From contig CAYMFU010000279.1 in the NCBI GenBank assembly GCA_964389805.1, forward strand, positions 1-7,705: a stretch of 7,705 bases of DNA, written 5' to 3'. Source of the stretch: JAGTVG01 sp964389805. GTDB taxonomy: Bacteria > Bacteroidota > Bacteroidia > Cytophagales > Cyclobacteriaceae. Under the pieces are notes generated by a model that was given only the letters and a program-made list of their open reading frames with translations, made no database searches and was not told the origin of the DNA. Shown one piece after another: positions 1-5,958 of the stretch (its first letter is position 1; the number at the start of each line of letters is the position of its first letter). A program made the translations under genes and the position numbers.

Positions 1-620
1 GAAGTGAAGATCAATACCGTATTTTTATCCAATCCCAATTCTTCCAGCTTGTCCAGAATCTTTTGAATGGATTGGTCCAAATGCGAGATCATACCGGCAT
101 ATTTTTGCTTATTCTGAAATTGTCCTTTGGGTACACCATCGTCAAGTGCCTCATACTCAGGCGGACAAGCCCGTGGAACATGTTGGGTATGAAGCGTCAT
201 ACACAGCATAAAAGGGTTCTCTTTATATGTCTCCAAAAATTCCAGTGCATGTTCAGTCAGGTCATCTACCCATTTATCTCTTTTTCGTTTGGCACCCGAC
301 GATGGAAATGCCTCATCAAATCCATAAGCTTCGTGTTTGCCTTCTGTGAAGAACTGATACGCATTGCCCAGATACCATTTTCCAATTAAAGCAGTTTTGT
401 ATCCCGAAGAACGAAGTGCCTTAGCAAAAACAGGTAGATTTGAGGGCAGCTCTTTAAGATGATCGTGGGGTTCCATTTTCGGATTTTCGTACAAGCGATC
501 CCTGGGTAGAGCATCTGCGATATGTACGCGATGTGGATACTGGCCTGTTTAAATAGAAGCACGGGTTGGAGAACAAACGTGGCAGCTTGCATAAGCACGG
601 GTAAGGTGCAGTCCCAAATT
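1..620 (-). pseudogene. Sulfatase fragment, inactivated (truncated, nonsense-mutated)
   Basis: Read on the minus strand, one frame from about base 620 to base 1 gives roughly 206 codons of a sulfatase of the formylglycine-dependent arylsulfatase family. Visible marks are RAYASCHVCSPTRASI followed by TGQYP, matching the C-x-P-x-R-x4-T-G activation signature (Cys codon at 573-575), then GYKTALIGKWYLG at about 360-400 and a QHVP segment near 175-185. Three defects show decay. A TAA stop at 549-551 sits at the ninth position of the signature, where Leu or Met is usual. The His of the common GKWH motif is Tyr (codon 372-374). The N-terminal part that should carry the DD metal-binding residues is absent, with homology ending near 620 where the duplicated regulator segment begins. 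The frame is otherwise open to the window edge, so decay looks recent. An active enzyme would remove sulfate esters from glycans, usually in the periplasm. The 3' end lies outside the window. Confidence 0.85.
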
Positions 621-639
621 AAAGAAAATGATCAAAAAA

Positions 640-722
640 ATGATTAGTTTTATCAAAAAAATTGATCATAATGATCATTTTGCTATTTTTACATCGATGG
701 AAACTAAAAAACGTCAAAACAA
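640..722 (+). repeat. Degenerate copy 1 of the regulator promoter/operator and gene start
   Basis: These 83 bases align without gaps to 2382-2464, with 9 mismatches by hand count (offset 1742 bases). The segment covers the inverted TTGAT/ATCAA elements, the promoter-like boxes, the ATG and the first codons of the DeoR-family gene. Similarity stops at 723/2465. Upstream only a poly-A tract continues. The copy abuts the broken sulfatase on its left and lies in front of the MtlD-like gene on its right. It probably arose by duplication of the regulator's 5' region, and may survive as an operator for the gene at 823. Confidence 0.85.
662..691 (+). promoter_or_regulatory. Candidate promoter with overlapping palindromic operator (copy 1)
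   Basis: TTG at 662-664 and TATTTTTA at 684-691 are separated by 19 bases, close to the Bacteroidota -33 TTG / -7 TAnnTTTG arrangement, although the last base is A rather than G. A 15-base perfect palindrome, TGATCAT-A-ATGATCA (663-677), overlaps the -33 box. A further TGATCA lies at 629-634. If active, transcription would begin near 697 and give the MtlD-like gene a leader of about 125 bases. Binding by the DeoR protein encoded at 2439 is inferred from the shared sequence and not shown. Confidence 0.45.
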
Positions 723-735
723 ATGTCTCTTTTGA
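697..735 (+). pseudogene. Vestigial 5' end of a DeoR-family regulator gene (12 codons)
   Basis: The frame reads METKKRQNKCLF then TGA. Its first nine residues match the start of the intact regulator, MKTKKRQNK, with one change (K2E). After codon 9 the two sequences have nothing in common and the frame closes, so this is a remnant of a duplicated regulator start. It could be translated as a short upstream reading frame in the leader of the MtlD-like gene, but nothing in the sequence shows that the peptide has a role. Confidence 0.7.
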
Positions 736-822
736 TTCATAAGGTTTTCATGGCTAACAAATTATATTTCATGTATTATAATATGGATTATTTCAAGTAG
801 GAACCGAAGACCAAAGGTGTAT

Positions 823-2022
823 ATGAAGATGAAAAAGCTGGTTCTTTTTGGCGCAGGAAAAATTGGGAGATCATTTATTGGTCAATTGTTTAGTGGATCC
901 GGATATGAGGTTGTTTTTATTGATATAAATGAAAGAGTGATCCATGAACTGAATCGTAAAAAAAGGTATCGCGTTGTCATAAAAAGTAATAATAGCGATG
1001 AGGTAATTTGGGTAGAAAATGTCCGTGGAATTTTGGCTGTGAATACAGCTGAGATTACTTTAGAGATCTCTGAAGCAGATATCATGGCAATTTCTGCAGG
1101 CTATAATGCTATTCCCTCTATTGCTCCTACTATCGCCATGGGGATTCAACTCAGGCATAAAAATAAACCTGATTTTCCTTTGGATATTATCCTTGCGGAG
1201 AATTTAAGAGATGCGGCAAAAGTGGTTGGCAGTGCGATTGAAAAACATGTCGTCCAGCCCATTGATCTTGATAAATACCTGGGATTGATAGAGACAAGTA
1301 TTGGAAAAATGGTTCCAATTATGCCAAAGGAAATTATTGAGCAGGATCCTTTATTGGTATATGCAGAACCCTACAATACACTTATTCTGGACAAACATTC
1401 ATATAAAAATCCAATCCCCGATATTAAAGGATTAGCTCCAAAAAAGAATATGTCTGCCTGGGTGGATAGAAAATTTTTTATCCACAATCTTGGGCACGCA
1501 GCTGCTGCATATTATGGATATGTACATTGTCCTGAGTTGATCTACATGTCTGAGATCATGGCAGTAAATGAAGTTCATGAATTCACAAAGACAACGATGC
1601 ATCAGGCAGCAGATATTCTTAGAAAAGTTTACCCAAATGAGTTCTCTGAGAAAGACCTTGAAGATCATATCGAGGATTTAATTCATCGGTTTTCAAATCA
1701 TGCCTTAGGAGATACTGTATACCGGATAGGTCAGGATCTATATCGAAAGCTTGGACCAGAAGACAGGGTGGTAGCAGCTATAAAAAAGGGAATAAAAAAT
1801 AAACTGCCATATGATAAAATTTTGGAGATAGTAGAATTTGCAACTCATTTTAAAGCTAAAGATGTACAAGGATTAAGAAGTGCGAGTGACATAAAATTTT
1901 GTCAGGAGGCTGAAAAGGGCATTTCATATATTTTAGAAGAGATTTGTGGATTGAGTAAATTGGAATACCCAGATGTACATATACAAGCTAATAAATCTGA
2001 GAATCGAAACGGCTCTTTATAA
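823..2022 (+). CDS. Mannitol-1-phosphate 5-dehydrogenase-like polyol dehydrogenase
   Basis: A 399-residue member of the long-chain polyol dehydrogenase family, nearest in length and layout to MtlD (about 380 residues) and shorter than the roughly 480-500 residue UxuB/UxaB and mannitol 2-dehydrogenases. Residues 8-16 form the NAD-binding loop (LFGAGKIGR). AEN near 125-127 resembles the CEN segment of MtlD. K217, N222 and H225 keep the K-x4-N-x2-H catalytic spacing of the family. The expected reaction is NAD-dependent interconversion of a polyol, or polyol phosphate, and a ketose in the cytoplasm. GTG at 817 and ATG at 829 are alternative starts. ATG 823 was chosen because a weak AAAGG lies six bases upstream. 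The gene is much more AT-rich than the operon downstream. Substrate is uncertain, since no mannitol PTS or kinase is visible beside it. Confidence 0.8.
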   Translation: MKMKKLVLFGAGKIGRSFIGQLFSGSGYEVVFIDINERVIHELNRKKRYRVVIKSNNSDEVIWVENVRGILAVNTAEITLEISEADIMAISAGYNAIPSIAPTIAMGIQLRHKNKPDFPLDIILAENLRDAAKVVGSAIEKHVVQPIDLDKYLGLIETSIGKMVPIMPKEIIEQDPLLVYAEPYNTLILDKHSYKNPIPDIKGLAPKKNMSAWVDRKFFIHNLGHAAAAYYGYVHCPELIYMSEIMAVNEVHEFTKTTMHQAADILRKVYPNEFSEKDLEDHIEDLIHRFSNHALGDTVYRIGQDLYRKLGPEDRVVAAIKKGIKNKLPYDKILEIVEFATHFKAKDVQGLRSASDIKFCQEAEKGISYILEEICGLSKLEYPDVHIQANKSENRNGSL

Positions 2023-2380
2023 TCGAAGAGTTGCTTCCGGTCGCATCAGTCTCCAAATCCTGGGCCCGAAAGAAAAGCTACCTGAACAAGTCAACGAGAT
2101 GTTTCCGGCACCAAATGATCATATATCGCATAAAAGAGGTGGGACTTGTCGCATCTGATCAGTGAAAAAAGTGGCAACCGGCCCGGTATGGTTATTCTCA
2201 GCGGGGTTTTCCGGCAAGTGTACTGGTGGAGTTTGAAGTCTTTTGCAGCAAAATAGAGTTCGGAACATATTCATACGCCAGATCCATTGTATATTTGTTG
2301 GGATGGAATATGAGCCAGAATATTGAACCTGAGCTACCTTGGTACAACGCAATCCCCGTTTCATAAAAAGGGTAAAAAAA
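2023..2380. other. Gene-poor intergenic stretch, no recognised gene
   Basis: About 360 bases separate the MtlD-like gene from the regulator promoter. Every frame on both strands is broken into short pieces with no family I can recognise. The longest are a plus-strand piece reading through roughly 2208-2365, with no convincing start, and minus-strand pieces at 2119-2364 and 2198-2398 that overlap each other in different frames. GC content is visibly higher than in the preceding gene. It may be the worn-down remainder of an earlier gene, but I see no hairpin followed by a T run and no RNA gene. Confidence 0.5.
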
Positions 2381-2438
2381 TTTGATTACTTTTATCAAAA
2401 TAATTGATCATATTGATCTTTTTATTATTTTTACTTCG
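2381..2438 (+). promoter_or_regulatory. Promoter/operator of the regulator-led operon
   Basis: An inverted repeat TTTGAT-N7-ATCAAA (2381-2399) is followed by two direct TTGATC elements at 2404-2409 and 2413-2418. TTG at 2404-2406 and TATTTTTA at 2426-2433 are 19 bases apart and resemble Bacteroidota -33/-7 boxes. The operator-like repeats overlap the -33 box, as expected for a repressor site. DeoR-family proteins often bind such repeated half-sites, and the regulator gene follows directly, so autoregulation is likely. The copy at 640-722 keeps the same arrangement. Confidence 0.6.
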
Positions 2439-2464
2439 ATGAAAACTAAAAAACGTCAAAACAA
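2382..2464 (+). repeat. Copy 2 (intact parent) of the duplicated promoter/regulator-start segment
   Basis: This segment pairs with 640-722: 74 of 83 bases identical and no gaps. It is the presumed parent copy because here the sequence runs on into a complete regulator gene. The 25 bases from the ATG onward differ at one position only (700/2442), whereas the 57 bases before it differ at eight. Confidence 0.85.
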
Positions 2465-3203
2465 GATTCTTGCTCTCTTGCGGGCCATGCAGGAAGAAGT
2501 ACAGGTTGACCAGCTTTCAGAAATTCTTGAAGTTACCCCCTTAACTATTAGGAGGGATCTGAAGGAACTTGCAGAAGAAAAAGCCATTATCAGAACACAT
2601 GGTGGTTGCATTTTAGCCGGTCGTGTAGCTCTTGAAAGTGAATACCATAATAAGGTATCCACCAACTTTTCGCTAAAACACAAAATCGGGATAAAGACTG
2701 CCTCCCTGATTAAAGCAAACGAAGTGATCCTGATAGATGATGGTTCCACCACATTTCATGTGGCCGCAAATCTGGGCAGTGTGCATCCATTAACCGTTTA
2801 TACAAACTCACTGGTACTGGTGACTGAATTAAGCAGATTCCAGGAAATTACACTGAATATCCTGGGCGGAGAGATCAGTCAGGAAAGTTACTCCGTATCA
2901 GGCTCAATTTCGGAACAAATCCTGGAAAACATTCATTTCGACAAAGTATTACTGGGTGTGGACTGGCTTGATGAGCATGGTAAGTGTTTTGTTAGAAGCG
3001 CTCCCTCTGCAAGATTGGCACAGGCCATGTTAAAAAGTGGCAAAGAAATAATATTGTTGGCTGATCATACCAAAATTAGGGTTGATTCAGGGTTTTCATA
3101 TGGAAGTTTAGCTGATTTCGATCAGTGGATCACGACGCCTGGAATTGAGAAAAAACAATTGGCAAAGTTCAGGAAGATGACCAAAGTAAACATCGCAAAT
3201 TAA
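2439..3203 (+). CDS. DeoR-family transcriptional regulator (autoregulated sugar repressor)
   Basis: A 254-residue protein, the normal length for DeoR/GlpR-type repressors. Residues about 5-56 form the winged helix-turn-helix, with the recognition region TPLTIRRDLKEL (33-44) and the family's closing HGG (54-56). The C-terminal sensor domain carries IDDGSTT (99-105), the phosphosugar-binding loop seen as D-[ST]-G-[ST]-T in relatives, and later LGVDWLDEHG and ADHTK. Family members usually repress sugar operons and release DNA when they bind a phosphorylated sugar. The upstream TTG at 2382 would add 19 residues, but ATG 2439 matches where family members begin. Those extra codons also fall inside the operator/promoter. 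No Shine-Dalgarno sequence is present, and the predicted transcription start nearly coincides with the ATG. The next gene starts four bases after the stop. Confidence 0.92.
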   Translation: MKTKKRQNKILALLRAMQEEVQVDQLSEILEVTPLTIRRDLKELAEEKAIIRTHGGCILAGRVALESEYHNKVSTNFSLKHKIGIKTASLIKANEVILIDDGSTTFHVAANLGSVHPLTVYTNSLVLVTELSRFQEITLNILGGEISQESYSVSGSISEQILENIHFDKVLLGVDWLDEHGKCFVRSAPSARLAQAMLKSGKEIILLADHTKIRVDSGFSYGSLADFDQWITTPGIEKKQLAKFRKMTKVNIAN

Positions 3204-3207
3204 ATGC

Positions 3208-4803
3208 ATGAAAAAAAACAATAAACGGATCAATAACATTGCCCTGTCACTGGCCGATATTGCCGGAGATGAGTATGCTGGAGCAATATGTAAGACAAAG
3301 GCATTTATTGAGAACAGGGATATTGAGCAGTTAATGGAAATTGCAACAGAGAAGATTGAATTTTTTCCCGATGATTTCTCCGCCAGAAATGATGAACTTC
3401 TCGATTATGTTGGCAGGCAGATCACACAGGTAGAATTTAAATCCTCAGCCGGAGCCGGGACCAATGCCTTTAACAGGGCAACAGATACCAGTAAGGCTCC
3501 ACTGTCATCCCATGGCTTCATTCGTATAGGTGAAAACGGTAAGGCTTACCTGGCAGCAAAGAGCGAGCATTACCATGCACCACTCGGTCATAGTTTTCCC
3601 GGGTACAAGCTTGTAGACAATGCGAGGAAACTTGGGATCCCCAATGCCACTCATAATAATACCAGGGGTCATATCACCAGATTGCTTGAAACGGAACTCA
3701 TCCGCGTTGCAAACGGACTGGAGAAGGGCGACCGGGAAGGCCTGGAAAGGGTGCTGAAATCTACTGATCCAAAGATATTGAACCGGGTGCTTAACCTGGA
3801 AACCGGCAGCCTGGCAGTTGAAGCAGCACTTAAAATGATGCTGGCAAGGTTTTATCGGCTGGACAGCAGCCATCCTGATCCTATCTATGCAGGTAAAACA
3901 CCTGTTTTCCTGGTAATAGCCGATAACAGTGGGGGTAAAGAAGCCAATTATCATGGCACCACCTTTTTAACCCAGTTGTTAAGAGGTATGTGGCCCGGTT
4001 TCTATGATGCACTTGAAGAAAACAAGCTGTTCAATATTCAACAGGTCAGGATCAATGATATTGTTGATTTTATTGAAAAAACAGACCGGTTTGAATCAGG
4101 AGGATTTAAAATTGCCGGATTCTTTCACGAACTCATCCTGATGAACTACGGAGGTGTAAAAATTGAAAAGGATTACCTGGAAGCTGCTTATAGAATATGT
4201 AATGAGAAAGATATTCCGGTGATTGTTGATGAAATACAATCCTGCCTCTGGTCACCTGATATGTTTTTGTACAAAGAATACGGTCTTAAGCCTGATTTTG
4301 TGGCCATTGGCAAAGGATTTCCCGGCGGGGAGTATCCGGCGTCCAAACTTCTGACGAATGCTTCCATGGATAACCTGAACCTCTTTGGGGCCCTTGTAAC
4401 CAACGGCCAGGAAGAGCTCGCTTCGCTCTCCTACCTTGTGACCATGGCATTTGCTGAAGCGAACAGCGATTATACCCTGGAAATAGGTGATTATTATGAA
4501 AACAGAATAAGGGAACTGGCCAGGAGATACAACCACTTGATCATTAAGGTGGAGGGAGACAGGCATATGACCACCATGTTTTTTGAATCAGTGGAAAAAA
4601 CAGTAAAATTTGCAGGCATGCTCAATAGCAGATGTATTGATATAAGTGCTCATACCTACAAGCCCAATTGTCCCCCCTCGGCGCTTACCAAAATACCCCT
4701 GATCTCATCCTATAAGATGGTAGATTTTCTCATCTCGAATATGGAGAAATCACTCGACCAGATCAATCAGGAAACATCTGAGCCTATATCGAACTCGAAA
4801 TGA
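3208..4803 (+). CDS. Class III aminotransferase-like PLP-dependent enzyme
   Basis: A 531-residue cytoplasmic enzyme with the fold-type I class III aminotransferase pattern. ETGSLAVEAALK (198-209) matches the family's SG-EA-E-A-K block, and YHGTT (248-252) its conserved YHG-T segment. HEL near 308-310 takes the place of the EP-I-GEGG strand. D341-E342-I-Q344 is the cofactor-binding aspartate motif. K369 in IGKGFPGGEYPAS is the expected Schiff-base lysine, 28 residues after D341, as in related transaminases. About 180 residues precede the ETGS block, some 70 more than in typical members. The expected chemistry is transfer of an amino group between an amino compound and a keto compound, possibly a sugar or cyclitol. 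The gene is four bases behind the regulator stop and overlaps the next gene by ATGA, so it is probably co-translated. Substrate is unknown. A racemase or mutase reaction of the same fold cannot be excluded. Confidence 0.8.
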   Translation: MKKNNKRINNIALSLADIAGDEYAGAICKTKAFIENRDIEQLMEIATEKIEFFPDDFSARNDELLDYVGRQITQVEFKSSAGAGTNAFNRATDTSKAPLSSHGFIRIGENGKAYLAAKSEHYHAPLGHSFPGYKLVDNARKLGIPNATHNNTRGHITRLLETELIRVANGLEKGDREGLERVLKSTDPKILNRVLNLETGSLAVEAALKMMLARFYRLDSSHPDPIYAGKTPVFLVIADNSGGKEANYHGTTFLTQLLRGMWPGFYDALEENKLFNIQQVRINDIVDFIEKTDRFESGGFKIAGFFHELILMNYGGVKIEKDYLEAAYRICNEKDIPVIVDEIQSCLWSPDMFLYKEYGLKPDFVAIGKGFPGGEYPASKLLTNASMDNLNLFGALVTNGQEELASLSYLVTMAFAEANSDYTLEIGDYYENRIRELARRYNHLIIKVEGDRHMTTMFFESVEKTVKFAGMLNSRCIDISAHTYKPNCPPSALTKIPLISSYKMVDFLISNMEKSLDQINQETSEPISNSK

Positions 4804-5945
4804 GAAAGGTAAAATTCGGAATTATTGGACCCGGATTAATGGGCAGGGAATTTGCCAGTGCAGCTGCCAGATGGTTACACCTGGAAGGAATGGAAATAAA
4901 ACCTGAAATTGTTGCCATCTGTGGAAGGAGTCGCACTAACTTACCATGGTTCCTGGACAATATCCCGACAATAAGCCAGGCTGTGACTGATTACAGGGAA
5001 TTGCTGGACAATGAAGAGATAGAAGCCGTTTATTGTGCGGTTCCCCATGATCTTCACCGTGAGATCTACTGTGCCGTTATTGAATCCGGGAAACACCTGC
5101 TGGCTGAGAAACCATTTGGTATCGACCGGGAGGCAAATGATGCCATCATGAGGTGTGTCGGGGAACACCCCGGGATTTTCGTCAGATGCTCATCGGAATT
5201 CCCGTTTTATCCTGCTGCACAAAAGATCGGGCAGATGCTCGAAAAAGAGGATTTTGGCAAAATTATCGAAGTAAACAGCGGATTCCTGCATTCAAGTGAC
5301 CTGAATCCCGATAAGCCCATAAACTGGAAAAGGACAGTAGGCATCAACGGGGAATACGGTTGCATGGGAGATCTCGGGATGCATGCCTGTCATATTCCCT
5401 TCAGGGCCGGCTGGATGATTCATAATACCAGGGCGATTTTATCCAATATCATGACAACAAGACCGGATGGAAAAGGCGAAATAGTGCCCTGCGAGACATG
5501 GGACAATGCCACCTTGTTTTGTGAGGCTTCTGACGAAAAAGATACATATCATTTCCCGCTTACTATTAAAACACAGCGTATTGCTCCCGGGGAGAAAGAT
5601 ACCTGGTACATTGAGATCCTCGGAACAAAAAAATCTGTCCGCTTCTCAACCAAGAACCCGAAAAAACTCAGTGTTCTGGAATACAACGGACAGGAGCAGG
5701 TCTGGCAACAGATTGACATGGGCCATGAGACTGCATATAAATCAATTACCGGCGGGATCTTTGAATTTGGATTTTCGGATTCTATCCTCCAGATGTGGGC
5801 GGCGTTTCTGTATGAATTACACGCAGGTAAAACACCCGGGAGATTTACAGGTTGCGTCACTCCGGAGGAAACGGCACTCAGTCATAAATTGTTCACGGCA
5901 GCTGTTCAGTCACATGAACAGGAAACTGTAGTAAAGATCAACTAA
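4800..5945 (+). CDS. Gfo/Idh/MocA-family NAD(P)-dependent oxidoreductase
   Basis: A 381-residue protein with the standard two-domain layout. The N-terminal Rossmann fold carries GPGLMG (10-15), followed by AVPHDLHREI (80-89) and the family hallmark EKP (103-105) in the loop that contacts nicotinamide and substrate. D191-L-G-M-H195-A-C-H198 lies in the C-terminal substrate domain and corresponds to the D-x-G-x-H catalytic segment. Relatives oxidise or reduce hydroxyl groups of sugars, inositols and amino-sugars. There is no N-terminal signal peptide, so it should act in the cytoplasm. The start codon overlaps the aminotransferase stop (ATGA), with no Shine-Dalgarno sequence, suggesting translational coupling. 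Pairing with an aminotransferase suggests an oxidise-then-transaminate sequence, or the reverse, on one substrate. That is inference, and the exact substrate cannot be named. Confidence 0.88.
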   Translation: MRKVKFGIIGPGLMGREFASAAARWLHLEGMEIKPEIVAICGRSRTNLPWFLDNIPTISQAVTDYRELLDNEEIEAVYCAVPHDLHREIYCAVIESGKHLLAEKPFGIDREANDAIMRCVGEHPGIFVRCSSEFPFYPAAQKIGQMLEKEDFGKIIEVNSGFLHSSDLNPDKPINWKRTVGINGEYGCMGDLGMHACHIPFRAGWMIHNTRAILSNIMTTRPDGKGEIVPCETWDNATLFCEASDEKDTYHFPLTIKTQRIAPGEKDTWYIEILGTKKSVRFSTKNPKKLSVLEYNGQEQVWQQIDMGHETAYKSITGGIFEFGFSDSILQMWAAFLYELHAGKTPGRFTGCVTPEETALSHKLFTAAVQSHEQETVVKIN

Positions 5946-5958
5946 GTAAAGCAGCGTA

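Noticed and set aside
549..551. Stop codon recoding in the sulfatase signature
   Set aside because: TAA is not a selenocysteine or pyrrolysine codon, and the gene also lacks its N-terminus and the motif His, so simple inactivation explains it better.
777..782. TATAAT resembling a sigma-70 -10 box before the MtlD-like gene
   Set aside because: No acceptable -35 box at 16-18 bases, and the sequence is AT-rich enough for chance occurrence.
2117..2160. Two further TGATCA sites as extra operators
   Set aside because: TGATCA also occurs inside the regulator and other coding sequence, so isolated copies without the flanking repeat arrangement are not informative.
2354..2380. Possible hairpin CCC...GGG followed by an A run
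   Set aside because: Only three or four pairs with a loop of about a dozen bases, and an A run instead of a T run on the plus strand. It is not a credible terminator.
2119..2398. Two overlapping minus-strand open frames (81 and 66 codons)
   Set aside because: They overlap in different frames, match no family I recognise, run into the regulator promoter and have cysteine- and serine-rich, non-protein-like composition.
2382..2438. Extension of the regulator by 19 residues from a TTG start
   Set aside because: The extra codons coincide with the operator and promoter, and the family normally begins at the position of ATG 2439. The frame is also open in the copy at 640, but lack of stops over 57 bases is weak evidence.
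3505..3954. 149-codon minus-strand open frame
   Set aside because: It is antisense to the aminotransferase, whose own motifs (ETGS, YHG) run through the same bases. It is a shadow frame.
5506..5931. 141-codon plus-strand open frame
   Set aside because: It lies wholly inside the Gfo/Idh gene in another frame, and its arginine- and serine-rich translation shows no family motif.
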